Of a stretch of DNA of 64,000 bases, positions 36,217 to 44,608 are shown piece by piece; the stretch's first letter is position 1; each line of letters begins with the position of its first letter. A program made the position numbers and the translations under genes. The DNA is from Rhodohalobacter mucosus (GTDB lineage Bacteria; Bacteroidota; Rhodothermia; Balneolales; Balneolaceae), in contig NZ_QGGB01000007.1 of the NCBI RefSeq assembly GCF_003150675.1, forward strand, positions 62,001-126,000, in the 5' to 3' direction. The notes beneath the pieces are model-generated. The model made no database searches. It saw nothing but the letters and a program-made list of their open reading frames with translations, and was not told where the DNA came from.

Positions 36217-36786
36217 CTATACCGTCATAATTTCCGATTCCTTTACTTCGAGCATATCATCCACCAGCTTGATATACTTGTCGGTGAGATTCTGAACGGT
36301 ATCTTCCGCTTCGAAACGACTGTCTTCGGGAAGCGACTCCTCCTGCACGGTTTTCTTGATTTCGTCGTTCGCGTCACGGCGTGAATTACGAATACTGATA
36401 CGGGCTTTTTCAGCCACTTCCTTGGCATGTTTTACAAGCTCTACACGTCTCTCTTCCGAAAGCATGGGAAGCGGTATTCGGATCAGCGAACCATCGTTGT
36501 TCGGATTGAGGCCGAGTCCGGATGCCATAATGGCTTTTTCAATGTCTTCCATAGTTGATTTATCGAACGGCTGCACGACCAAAAGCCGTGCTTCCGGTGC
36601 AGAGACGGAAGCAAGCTGGTTCAGCGGAGTCTGCGATCCATAGTAGTTCACTTTAATACCGTCAAGAAGGGTAGGGCTTGCCTTACCGGCTCGGATATGG
36701 GAGAATTCTTTCTTGCAGAAAGAAGCAGCTTCTTTCATGTTCTCTTCGGCACTGTCGATAATCAGTTCTAGTTCTTCAGATATCAT
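36217..36786 (-). CDS. frr: ribosome recycling factor
   Basis: 189 residues, standard length. It has the family hallmarks FSHIRAGKASPTLLDGIKVNYYGSQTPLNQLASVSAPE, the DKSTMEDIEKAI helix, and LSEERRVELVKHAKEVAEKARISIRNSRRDAN. It dissociates post-termination ribosomes with EF-G. It is the last gene of the rplM to frr cluster, 79 bp after pyrH. Confidence 0.97.
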   Translation of the reverse strand: MISEELELIIDSAEENMKEAASFCKKEFSHIRAGKASPTLLDGIKVNYYGSQTPLNQLASVSAPEARLLVVQPFDKSTMEDIEKAIMASGLGLNPNNDGSLIRIPLPMLSEERRVELVKHAKEVAEKARISIRNSRRDANDEIKKTVQEESLPEDSRFEAEDTVQNLTDKYIKLVDDMLEVKESEIMTV

Positions 36787-36865
36787 GTCTCAGTAGATAA
36801 ATTTCAGAAGATTTGGCTGTTGATATAGGCGTACAGGTAACGGTAGGGAGAAGTTACTAAAATGC

Positions 36866-37588
36866 TTATTGATCCCAAACTACCGTAGATCCGATCGACT
36901 GATTTTCGCAGACTACCTTTTTCAGATTGCCTTTTATATTCATGTTAAAAACAATGATCGGTGTCTTGTTATCTCGACAAAGAGTAAATGCGGTCAGATC
37001 CATGACATTCAGCCGTTTGTTTAGTACTTCATCACCGGTAATGGTATCAAATTTCACGGCGTCCTTATTTTTTTCGGGATCCGAATCATAGATTCCATCC
37101 ACGCGGGTGCCTTTGAGTATTACATCGGCTTCGATTTCTATGGCCCGAAGGGAGGCTGCGGTGTCTGTGGTAAAATAGGGGTTTCCGGTTCCGGCTCCGA
37201 ACATAACAACCCTGCCTTTCTCCAGGTGGCGGATGGCGCGACGGCGGATATAGGGTTCCGCAATTTCTTCCATTCGGATTGCGCTCATCAGACGTGTGTG
37301 CACATTTTTTCTTTCCAGGGCATCCTGCAGAGCCATGCTGTTGATCATTGTGGCCAGCATTCCCATATAATCACCCTGCACGCGGTCCATGCCGGCTGTT
37401 GCCCCTTTAACCCCTCTGAATATATTTCCGCCGCCGATTACAACACAAACTTCTATTCCCTCAGCCTGCACGGCTTTAATCTCCTCTGCGTATTGGTCAA
37501 GGATGTCTGCGTCAATACCGTGTCCCTGTTCTCCAAGCAGGGCTTCGCCGCTTAGTTTCAATAAAATACGCTGATATTTATTTGCCAC
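36866..37588 (-). CDS. pyrH: UMP kinase (uridylate kinase)
   Basis: 240 residues. It shows [51 protein letters not shown] and [17 protein letters not shown], which are the nucleotide and UMP-binding segments of bacterial hexameric UMP kinase. It phosphorylates UMP to UDP. The pyrH-frr order is highly conserved. A terminator hairpin lies just upstream, separating it partly from tsf. Confidence 0.97.
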   Translation of the reverse strand: MANKYQRILLKLSGEALLGEQGHGIDADILDQYAEEIKAVQAEGIEVCVVIGGGNIFRGVKGATAGMDRVQGDYMGMLATMINSMALQDALERKNVHTRLMSAIRMEEIAEPYIRRRAIRHLEKGRVVMFGAGTGNPYFTTDTAASLRAIEIEADVILKGTRVDGIYDSDPEKNKDAVKFDTITGDEVLNKRLNVMDLTAFTLCRDNKTPIIVFNMNIKGNLKKVVCENQSIGSTVVWDQ

Positions 37589-37620
37589 GCTGATCTATCA
37601 GTTTAATCATTATCGGATAC

Positions 37621-37653
37621 AAAAAAGGCCACCTGATGAAGGTAGCCTTTTTT
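37621..37653 (-). terminator. intra-operon terminator between tsf and pyrH
   Basis: On the minus strand AAAAAAGGC-ACCT…AGGT-GCCTTTTTT forms a stem with one internal mismatch and a six-T tail, 10 bp after the tsf stop. It would attenuate transcription into pyrH-frr. Confidence 0.8.
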
Positions 37654-37663
37654 AAAGAATTAT

Positions 37664-38494
37664 TTAAGCTTCGCCGAGCTGCAATCGGTGAAACGATGTA
37701 ACCAGCGGAGCGTTGTTTTGCTCCAGGAACTCCTTGACGGTAATTCCATTGTCTTTCACAAATTTTTGCTCAAGCAATACCCGCTCTTCATAGAATCGAC
37801 GCAATTTGCCCTTAGCGGCTTTTTCTGCAATCTCTTCCGGTTTGCCTTCATTAATGAGCTGCTCTTTGGCAATTTCAAGCTCCTTGTCGATGACCGAAGC
37901 ATCAACACCGTCCCGGGTCACGGCAAGAGGGTTCATAGCTGCAATCTGCATTGCTACATCTTTGCCAACCTGGTCGTCTGTGAGATTTCCGTCAAACTCC
38001 ACGATAACGGCAAGCTGATTGCCGGGGTGGATATAATCAATCAGTGTGCCATCGCTGTCGACATACACCACACGATTAATCTCAATTTTTTCACCAATTT
38101 TGCCAACCATGCTTTCAAGGTGTTTTTCGATGGTGAGTCCATCTACTTCTTCCTTGAGAAGCTCGTCTACAGAGTTGATTTTTCCTGCAAAAGCAGCATC
38201 AAGAAATGCTTTTGCCTGGTCCTGAAAATCTTCGTTCCGGGCAACAAAATCTGTTTCACAGTTTAATTCAACTGCCGATGCGCGCTTGTTGTCGTCGCTC
38301 AGTTTTGTGAATATGAGGCCTTCATTGGCATCACGCTCAGCGCGTTTTTCAGAGACCTTCTGGCCTTTTTTGCGAAGGATTTCAATGGCTGCTTCCATAT
38401 CGCCGTCAGCTTCGGTGAGGGCCTTCTTGCAATCCATCATGCCCGCGCCTGTCGCTTCGCGAAGTTTCATTACATCTTTTGCACTAATACTCAT
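37664..38494 (-). CDS. tsf: translation elongation factor Ts
   Basis: 276 residues. The EF-Tu-binding N-terminus KLREATGAGMMDCKKALTEADGDMEAAIEILRKKG is diagnostic. CETDFVARN and VAMQIAAMNPLAVT mark the core, and VKEFLEQNNAPLVTSFHRLQLGEA the C-terminus. It recycles EF-Tu-GDP. It directly follows rpsB, separated by 18 bp. Confidence 0.97.
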   Translation of the reverse strand: MSISAKDVMKLREATGAGMMDCKKALTEADGDMEAAIEILRKKGQKVSEKRAERDANEGLIFTKLSDDNKRASAVELNCETDFVARNEDFQDQAKAFLDAAFAGKINSVDELLKEEVDGLTIEKHLESMVGKIGEKIEINRVVYVDSDGTLIDYIHPGNQLAVIVEFDGNLTDDQVGKDVAMQIAAMNPLAVTRDGVDASVIDKELEIAKEQLINEGKPEEIAEKAAKGKLRRFYEERVLLEQKFVKDNGITVKEFLEQNNAPLVTSFHRLQLGEA

Positions 38495-38512
38495 TTTTTT
38501 ATAAAAAAGGGT

Positions 38513-39436
38513 TTACGATTGAGGTTTCAGCTCTTCCTGATTATCTGAACTCTCTTCAGAGTCGCCGTCGGAATCAGAATCAGATGTACTGCCTGAATCT
38601 GAAGCTTTATCAGATTCGGTGGTTTTACGTCGTCTTTTTCTTCGTTTGGGCTTTGCTGCTGAAGTTTTTTGGCTTTCTTCTTCACCGGCCGATTCTTTTT
38701 TGCCGGCAGCAGCTGCTTCTTCCATGAGTTCTTCCTCTTTCATGGCCTCACGTTCTGCATTGCCTTCAATAATGGCGTCTGCGATCAGTGATGTTACCAG
38801 CTGTATAGTTCTTGCTGAGTCATCATTGGCCGGAATAATATGATCCGGAATGTCAGGGTCACTGTTGGTGTCGACCATGCCGATGATCGGGATGTTGAGC
38901 TTCACCGCTTCATTCATAGCGATGTGCTCCTTAATGGTATCTACAACAAAAATAGCGCCCGGAATGCGGGTCATGTTTGCGATACCGCCAAGTGTTTGCT
39001 CCAGTTTTTCCCGTTCACGATCGAGCATAAGACCTTCTTTCTTGGTGAGTTCCTCGAAAGTGCCGTCGGTTTTCATTCGCTCAATCTCTTCCATTCGAGA
39101 GATACTTTTACGAACGGTGGAGAAGTTTGTAAGCATTCCACCAAGCCAGCGGTGAGTTACAAAAGGCATTCCACAACGGATGGCTTCGGTACGGATAATT
39201 TCCTGAGCCTGTTTCTTGGTACCTACAAATAAAATGGTTTTGCCTGCTCTGGCAAGTTTGGTTACCTGGTCGAGGGCTTCCTGAAGATAGCCCTGAGACT
39301 TTTTGAGATCGATAATGTGGATCCCGTTACGCTGCATAAAGATGAATTCCTTCATCTTGGGGTTCCAGCGGCGGGTGAGATGTCCGAAGTGAGCTCCGGA
39401 TTTGAGTAGTTCTTCTACTGATGCTGCTTTAGGCAT
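38513..39436 (-). CDS. rpsB: 30S ribosomal protein S2 with acidic C-terminal extension
   Basis: 307 residues, about 60 longer than the Escherichia coli protein. The S2 core is canonical: [20 protein letters not shown]…[45 protein letters not shown]. The extra tail (about residues 240-307) is first Lys/Arg-rich ([10 protein letters not shown]) and then an Asp/Ser/Glu run ([17 protein letters not shown]). This is low complexity, surface-exposed and probably disordered. Tails of this sort vary among Bacteroidota S2 proteins. First gene of the rpsB-tsf pair. Confidence 0.96.
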   Translation of the reverse strand: MPKAASVEELLKSGAHFGHLTRRWNPKMKEFIFMQRNGIHIIDLKKSQGYLQEALDQVTKLARAGKTILFVGTKKQAQEIIRTEAIRCGMPFVTHRWLGGMLTNFSTVRKSISRMEEIERMKTDGTFEELTKKEGLMLDREREKLEQTLGGIANMTRIPGAIFVVDTIKEHIAMNEAVKLNIPIIGMVDTNSDPDIPDHIIPANDDSARTIQLVTSLIADAIIEGNAEREAMKEEELMEEAAAAGKKESAGEEESQKTSAAKPKRRKRRRKTTESDKASDSGSTSDSDSDGDSEESSDNQEELKPQS

Positions 39437-39626
39437 AATTTAGATATGTATGTTTGAGTTAATCCTCTACACAGGTCAGTCTCCGAACGCCAACCCCAAC
39501 CTTGTTATCAGGAAAGAGCACCCGGCGCAGAGTCGCTGTGTATGTGTGATAGAAAAAAAGGTATATGATTCAGAGTGCAAGGCACAGAGTTGCCTGTACC
39601 ATGTAACATGTGCCTTGAACCGTTGC

Positions 39627-40022
39627 TTACCGCTTGGAGAACTGGAATTTCTTTCTCGCCTTTGGCTGACCATATTTTTTACGCTCAACCATTCTGTCAT
39701 CACGGGTTAAAAGTCCTTTCTCTTTTAACGCAGAGTGAACATCTTCATTGAGATCATCCAGTGCGCGGGCAAGAGCAAGTGAAATTGCACCTGCCTGACC
39801 GGTTATTCCGCCGCCGCGTACAGTTACCTTAATGTCATAGTTACCGTCAAGACCTGTAACGTCAAGAGGCAGACGCGCAATATTCAGACGCGCTTTTGTC
39901 TTGAAATAATCATCGATCGGCTTGCTGTTAACCAGGAAACTTCCTTTGCCTTCATCAATATAGAGGCGGGCAGTCGAGGTTTTTCTTCTTCCGATATAGT
40001 TTGCTTTAGCCATGTCGGGCAA
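39627..40022 (-). CDS. rpsI: 30S ribosomal protein S9
   Basis: 131 residues, normal length. It has YIGRRKTSTARLYIDEGKG at the N-terminus, VRGGGITGQAGAISLALARAL in the middle, and the basic tail ending in RKKFQFSKR that reaches the P-site tRNA. Its ATG lies directly against the rplM stop. Confidence 0.97.
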   Translation of the reverse strand: MPDMAKANYIGRRKTSTARLYIDEGKGSFLVNSKPIDDYFKTKARLNIARLPLDVTGLDGNYDIKVTVRGGGITGQAGAISLALARALDDLNEDVHSALKEKGLLTRDDRMVERKKYGQPKARKKFQFSKR

Positions 40023-40466
40023 TTAATTCTCTTTAATTTCAGGTTTTTGTGCGGAATGCGGATGCACAGGTCCGGCGTATACGCGTAAATTTTTCATCAA
40101 TTGACGTCCGAGCTTGTTTTTTGGAAGCATTCCTTTAACGGCAATGGTAATTAACGAGGTCGGGTCTTTTTCCATCAGATCTTTGGCGGTGGAAAATGTT
40201 TCGCTTCCAATGTAGCCGGTATGACGGAAATATTGTTTATTGGTAAACTTTTTACCGGTCAGTTTCACTTTTTCCGCATTGATTACAATAACGTTATCTC
40301 CGGTATCGATATGCGGTGTGAATTCCGGTTTGTTCTTTCCGCGTAAAATTGTGGCAACACGTGTGCTGAGCCGGCCAAGAGGCTGATCTTCCGCATCCAC
40401 GATAACCCACTCCTTATGGGTTGTGGAAGGTGTTGCACTGTAAGTTTTATTGCTGATCGTATTCAC
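40023..40466 (-). CDS. rplM: 50S ribosomal protein L13
   Basis: 147 residues. Visible family blocks are EWVIVDAEDQPLGRLSTRVATILRGKNKPEFTPHIDTGD, NAEKVKLTGKKF and AVKGMLPKNKLGRQLMKNLRVYAG. It is the first gene of the rplM-rpsI pair and probably of the whole downstream translation cluster. A promoter should lie in the 170-bp gap to its right; no clear element was recognised. Confidence 0.97.
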   Translation of the reverse strand: MNTISNKTYSATPSTTHKEWVIVDAEDQPLGRLSTRVATILRGKNKPEFTPHIDTGDNVIVINAEKVKLTGKKFTNKQYFRHTGYIGSETFSTAKDLMEKDPTSLITIAVKGMLPKNKLGRQLMKNLRVYAGPVHPHSAQKPEIKEN

Positions 40467-40579
40467 GATAAATTTGTTCGTTTTTATGCAAAATTGGAAA
40501 GTCGAAAAAGATACAGGGATTTCTCGTGTATTGCAACAGATTTGATGCTGAAAAACCCGTATGCCGGTACTGATTGTAG

Positions 40580-40608
40580 AAAAAGCCGGCCGATAACGGT
40601 TTTCGGCC
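40580..40608 (-). terminator. terminator after the dienelactone hydrolase-like gene
   Basis: GGCCGA…TCGGCC stem with 9-nt loop; on the minus strand it is followed within a few bases by TTTTTC. Confidence 0.55.
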
Positions 40609-40635
40609 CAGACTTACCCCAAAGGAATCGAATTA

Positions 40636-41466
40636 TTACGGTGTTTCCCCATTGAATGTCTGATCAAAAAATTCATTCATTTCCTGCCATGACAGAGAAT
40701 CAACGTCTGCGTTATAAGCCAGCGGCAGACCAAATGCAACCCCAAGTGAATCGGCTGCCGGATTGGTATATGCATGAGTGGCTCCCTCATAATTGACATA
40801 TCTGAAGTCCGCGTTTACACGTTCAAGAGCACCGGTCAGATTTTCCACATCTTCAGCGCTGATCAGTGGGTCTTCCGCACCGTTCAGGATAAGTATCCGG
40901 CTTTGGATCTCATCTTGCGGCATGACCGGAAGCTGAAGACCCGCATGAAACGCCGCTACGGCGTCCAGATCGGCACCCGTATTTGCCATCGCCAGAATCA
41001 GGCTTCCGCCAAAACAGTATCCAATAGCTCCCGTTTGTCCGGCATCAACCAGCGGATGATCCTTCAGTGTTTCCAGGGCAGCATTAAACCGGGCCTGAGC
41101 GGTATCAAAATTGCCCATGACGCTTCCTGAAAACTCCATTGCCTCCTCAGGGTGCTGAGCAACTTGTCCATCTCCGTACATGTCAACGGCCAGCGCAACA
41201 TACCCCATCTCCGCAAGTTTTTCTGCACTGTTGCGTGCATGTTCATTATGCCCCCACCATTCATGAACCACCAATATTCCCGGGCGAACATTCTCTGAAG
41301 ACTCATCGTATGCGATGTAGCCGTTCATTGTAATCTCTCCAGCAGTGTAAACCACCTCCTCGCCTGTAATGGATTGAGCCACCTTGTCAGCGGGTTCAGG
41401 TTGTGCGCAGGATATGAGGAGAAAAGTAAATGGGAGGATTAATAGTGCAGGTTTAAACAATTTCAT
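40636..41466 (-). CDS. dienelactone hydrolase family lipoprotein
   Basis: 276 residues with a lipobox (PFTFLLISCAQ). The hydrolase core resembles DLH: ILVVHEWWGHNEHARNSAEKLAEMGYVALAVDMYGDGQ, the nucleophile cysteine in AIGYCFGGS, the Asp in LNGAEDPLIS, and the His in EGATHAYTNP. Cys as nucleophile is the dienelactone hydrolase hallmark. Substrate unknown; probably an envelope esterase. Monocistronic. Confidence 0.85.
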   Translation of the reverse strand: MKLFKPALLILPFTFLLISCAQPEPADKVAQSITGEEVVYTAGEITMNGYIAYDESSENVRPGILVVHEWWGHNEHARNSAEKLAEMGYVALAVDMYGDGQVAQHPEEAMEFSGSVMGNFDTAQARFNAALETLKDHPLVDAGQTGAIGYCFGGSLILAMANTGADLDAVAAFHAGLQLPVMPQDEIQSRILILNGAEDPLISAEDVENLTGALERVNADFRYVNYEGATHAYTNPAADSLGVAFGLPLAYNADVDSLSWQEMNEFFDQTFNGETP

Positions 41467-41565
41467 AATGGTGTTGGGTTTGGGTTTTATGAATTCAACA
41501 ATTTGATTTGCCGCTAATGTTCCATCCCACTACCGATGGAAAAATACGGACAGTTACCGTAAGGG

Positions 41566-42315
41566 TCAGAAAAATGCCTGCGCCAGGAAAGCAAACATTG
41601 TCGCAAAAAGAGCGGAGAGCAATGTGCCGATCAGTATATACTCTGCAAAGGTACGATTGCCAAAATCAGGATACCTTACAATTCCCTTTGCGGCGAGGAT
41701 AAATCCAACGGCTGCATACTGCTGAAGCAGGATAAAAATGAAGACAAATATTCTTTCCAGGAAACCTATCACTCTTCCTGTCCTGTATTCCTGCTCATTT
41801 ATAACCTGTCCTTTGTTTCCTACCGGTGAAAGGCCCAGCCTGGTGAGCATAAGCCTTACCATGATATTGGCTTCGTTCAGTATGATTAAAAATCCAAAAA
41901 GAACGGCCTGAATCGCAAGCCAGTCGGTATCCTGATGCTCACCCTCTCCGCCGGGCGTAAACATTTCGATCAGGTAGTTTTCAAATCCATAAATCCACGA
42001 TACAGGATTCAGGTTGTAGAGACGGCTTGTTAAAAGAGCTATGATTGCGGTATGAATAAGCAGCAGAATGAACCTGTTTCTGTTCAGGTTTCTTGCATCC
42101 CTTTCAAGCAGACCTGTAAGCCAGGGCGATAATGCCAGATACATGAATAGCAGCAGGAAACCGGTATTAAGCTCAAAAAAAATCAGAACCGGAAAGGGGA
42201 TAAGGGCCATAATCACACGGCTGCGTACGTCTGTGGTACCCTCATCGCGCAGGGTGAGATACAGCCGCGAAAGCAGGATCATATTCATTACCGAGAAAAA
42301 CAGAATGTAGTTCAT
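41566..42315 (-). CDS. polytopic membrane protein, partner of SatD
   Basis: 249 residues with about seven hydrophobic segments (around 3-20, 35-62, 80-98, 130-150, 188-212, 228-249). Soluble loops include RSRV, a Gly/Glu-rich MFTPGGEGEHQDTDW and the cytosolic-type GNKGQVINEQEYRTGRV. No known domain is recognised. Its ATG lies 9 bp after the satD stop, so the two genes form one operon behind the palindrome array. A membrane effector or sensor partner of SatD is a reasonable inference, nothing more. Confidence 0.75.
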   Translation of the reverse strand: MNYILFFSVMNMILLSRLYLTLRDEGTTDVRSRVIMALIPFPVLIFFELNTGFLLLFMYLALSPWLTGLLERDARNLNRNRFILLLIHTAIIALLTSRLYNLNPVSWIYGFENYLIEMFTPGGEGEHQDTDWLAIQAVLFGFLIILNEANIMVRLMLTRLGLSPVGNKGQVINEQEYRTGRVIGFLERIFVFIFILLQQYAAVGFILAAKGIVRYPDFGNRTFAEYILIGTLLSALFATMFAFLAQAFF

Positions 42316-42324
42316 AATCTCTTG

Positions 42325-42948
42325 TTACTTATTCAGCAAATTCGCGATTCCCGAAGTGAATTCAAGTACGGCTTCCAGGTTACCGGCATGAATATTCTTA
42401 TAGACTGCCACATCTGATAGATTCAATTCCGCAGCAATCTGCCTGACCTCCATCCCGGAACAAAGGCGCTCCATAATCAGGAATCGGTTTAGTCTCCATG
42501 ATCTTAAATCGGCAGTCAGCAGTTTAAACGAACTGTTGGCCAGTGAATCATACAGGGTATGTCCCGTTTCAACCCTGAAAAGCTGTTTCTCTTTTTTAAG
42601 GACCTCAATACCGTTTCTGGCCCTGTGAAAAGCGGGGCCGTCCATTCCAATTGAGCGTGTTTTATTGACAGGGGTGTCAATACCTCCGGTGCCGATGGCC
42701 CAGCGAACCATCACCGGATGAATAGCCGCCGCGACAATCCAGATATGGTGAAAGAGGTCATTGGCATCTTTATAAAGTGCCTGGAATTCGTCGCCAAGGG
42801 TTAGTGTATAGGGTGATACAACGCTTTCACTTAAAAGCCTGTCATCCCCAAATATCTCTTCCAGAATCACCTGAGTCTTTCGCCGTGTTTCTCTGTCCAG
42901 CTCTTTCGATGATTCAAGATCACCAATGATGGCAATGTATTTATTCAT
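42325..42948 (-). CDS. satD: SatD-family protein with C-terminal helix-turn-helix
   Basis: 207 residues. The SatD core starts YIAIIGDLESSKEL (D10) and continues to SPYTLTLGDEFQALY (D53, E54), VRWAIGTGG (R82, G86-G89) and GMDGPAFHRARNGIE (about 101-115). The spacing and these residues recall class III nucleotide cyclases (two metal aspartates, GDxF/GDAxxA strand, R-x-GIxxG, and the G…A…R helix). I state this similarity as inference. The C-terminal 60 residues hold an HTH of sigma-region-4/LuxR type (VRQIAAELNLSDVAVYKNIHAGNLE). SatD is known from the streptococcal sat (secretion and acid tolerance) operon; function is unresolved. Confidence 0.85.
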   Translation of the reverse strand: MNKYIAIIGDLESSKELDRETRRKTQVILEEIFGDDRLLSESVVSPYTLTLGDEFQALYKDANDLFHHIWIVAAAIHPVMVRWAIGTGGIDTPVNKTRSIGMDGPAFHRARNGIEVLKKEKQLFRVETGHTLYDSLANSSFKLLTADLRSWRLNRFLIMERLCSGMEVRQIAAELNLSDVAVYKNIHAGNLEAVLEFTSGIANLLNK

Positions 42949-42951
42949 ATA

Positions 42952-43022
42952 AACCTGTTTGGTTTGTTTGTGATGTATTTAACCAAATCAGTTAATAATG
43001 TCAATATTTAACCTAAAAGGTT
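42952..43022. promoter_or_regulatory. three palindromic operators on an exact 29-bp period
   Basis: AACC-TGTTT-GGTT at 42952-42964, AACC-AAATC-AGTT at 42981-42993 and AACC-TAAAA-GGTT at 43010-43022 have centres at 42958, 42987 and 43016. The first lies 3 bp from the satD start codon. Identical half-sites and equal spacing (just under three helical turns) indicate cooperative binding of one regulator. SatD itself, with its HTH, is a candidate autoregulator. Confidence 0.75.
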
Positions 43023-43367
43023 AATAAAATACAAACACCACTTGAAATTACAGCGTGGTATATGAACAATATGCGCCTAGAAAAAATGTTATCAGGCATA
43101 TTTTATATAACATAGAATAACATTACTCATACAAAAAATAATAATACTTATATGCATCGAATTAAATTTTGAGAAGAAGTGCCTGCATCATAATTTAATA
43201 GGAGTTGCCTGAGTTAAAAGCACATCCACAAGGCGCCAACTACTGCTCATCAAGTTTAAGTATGTCAGCTATTTGCCGATGCATGTCTGTCAGTTATACA
43301 CTGAACAGCTTGTCTCTTATTGAGCCGTGAAAAAAAAGCAGAGCAAACATAAACAAGGCAGTAATAC
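43023..43367. other. intergenic region between satD operators and hydrolase gene
   Basis: About 345 bp of very AT-rich DNA. The satD promoter must lie at its left end. No gene, RNA or further repeat is seen. Confidence 0.5.
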
Positions 43368-44540
43368 CTATCGGAGTGCACTGTAAATGATGCCCGCAAA
43401 CTCCTCCAGTACACTGCTGTCAAGCCATCTGGTTACGATAACAAGATCGTTCTCCTCATCTACGAGTATATAGTTTCCCCCAAAACCCGCAGCGTAGTAA
43501 ACGTGGTCCGGAACGTTTTCCCATTGGGTATCTCCTTTTAGGGTCCACCACATGTATCCATACGAAGGAGTGGGTTCTGATGGAGTTTGAGCCAGCTCAA
43601 TCCACTCTTCAGAGATCAATTGTTCTCCACGCCAATTGCCTTTCCTGGCAAAAAGCAGCCCGAAACGTGCCTGATCGTATGTATTAATGAACATGCCGCC
43701 GCCATGATGGCCGCCGCCGCTCACCGACTGCATTTCGATTCCGTCAATGAGAACCATGGCATTGTCATATCCAAACCATCTCCATGTTGTGCCTGCCCCG
43801 ATAGGATCCATTATTTCTCTCCTTAGCATCATGGGGAGCGGCTCCCTGACAACGTGTAAAAGGGAATATGCAAGCAGGTTAACGCGCACATCATTGTACT
43901 TGAATAATGTACCGGGTTCATTGAGTTCGCGCATGCGCCATGAATCCAGGTCTCCCTGTCTGGAAGGGCGATCGGCCCAGTCATCGATGCCAAATAGAGA
44001 TCCGTACCAGTCGGACGATTGATTCAGTAGGTGATCCCAGGTAATGCCTGAATTGTGTTCACCGTCAAATGTGCTGTCCCAAACATAGTTTTTTACAGGA
44101 TGGTCCAGGTCACGTATAAGGCCTCTATCCCATGCCAGGCCGGCTGCGGTCGAGAGGTAGCTCTTGGTTACACTGAAGGTCATATCCACACGATCAAGAT
44201 CACCCCAGGAGGCTGCAATGTACCCGTCCTTAATAATCATGCCTGCCGGTCCACCGCGTTCTTTAACAGGTCCTGCCAGCCCGTGATAGGGCTCACGACT
44301 GAATCCCTGCAAGATGGCAACTCTAAGATCTCGATCCACACTGTTTTCATTACTCTCTGCGAGGGTGACGGCCTCATTTATCAGTGACGCATCCAAACCC
44401 AGATCTTCCGCGCTTCTGGTTTCCCATTCCGAACCCGCCGGCGGATAATAAAGATTCTGTGCAGAAAGGGCTTGCGGCCCGCATAATAACAGTACCGTGT
44501 AGAGGAATAGAGCGGATATGGCTGATCGATTAGTAAACAT
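43368..44540 (-). CDS. beta-lactamase/penicillin-binding fold serine hydrolase (class C family), exported
   Basis: 390 residues with signal peptide (ALFLYTVLLLCGPQALSAQ). The catalytic SxxK is S-V-T-K in DMTFSVTKSYLSTAAGLA, the YxN-like element is FKYNDVRVNLLAYSL, and YGYMWWTL plus YAAGFGGNYILV shape the third box. This is the beta-lactamase-related esterase/peptidase group (Pfam Beta-lactamase), usually not an antibiotic-resistance enzyme. It is preceded by the BtuB-like receptor 68 bp upstream, on the same strand. Confidence 0.85.
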   Translation of the reverse strand: MFTNRSAISALFLYTVLLLCGPQALSAQNLYYPPAGSEWETRSAEDLGLDASLINEAVTLAESNENSVDRDLRVAILQGFSREPYHGLAGPVKERGGPAGMIIKDGYIAASWGDLDRVDMTFSVTKSYLSTAAGLAWDRGLIRDLDHPVKNYVWDSTFDGEHNSGITWDHLLNQSSDWYGSLFGIDDWADRPSRQGDLDSWRMRELNEPGTLFKYNDVRVNLLAYSLLHVVREPLPMMLRREIMDPIGAGTTWRWFGYDNAMVLIDGIEMQSVSGGGHHGGGMFINTYDQARFGLLFARKGNWRGEQLISEEWIELAQTPSEPTPSYGYMWWTLKGDTQWENVPDHVYYAAGFGGNYILVDEENDLVIVTRWLDSSVLEEFAGIIYSALR

Positions 44541-44608
44541 AGTAAGAATGTCGTTTTTGAATAAGTATGTTTGACCGAAGTCAATGTAGATAATTTACAG
44601 AACAGACA

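Noticed and set aside
43368-44540. Antibiotic-resistance beta-lactamase
   Set aside because: Only the SxxK and fold are shared; the third box and overall pattern fit esterase-like or peptidase-like class C relatives, so resistance is not claimed.
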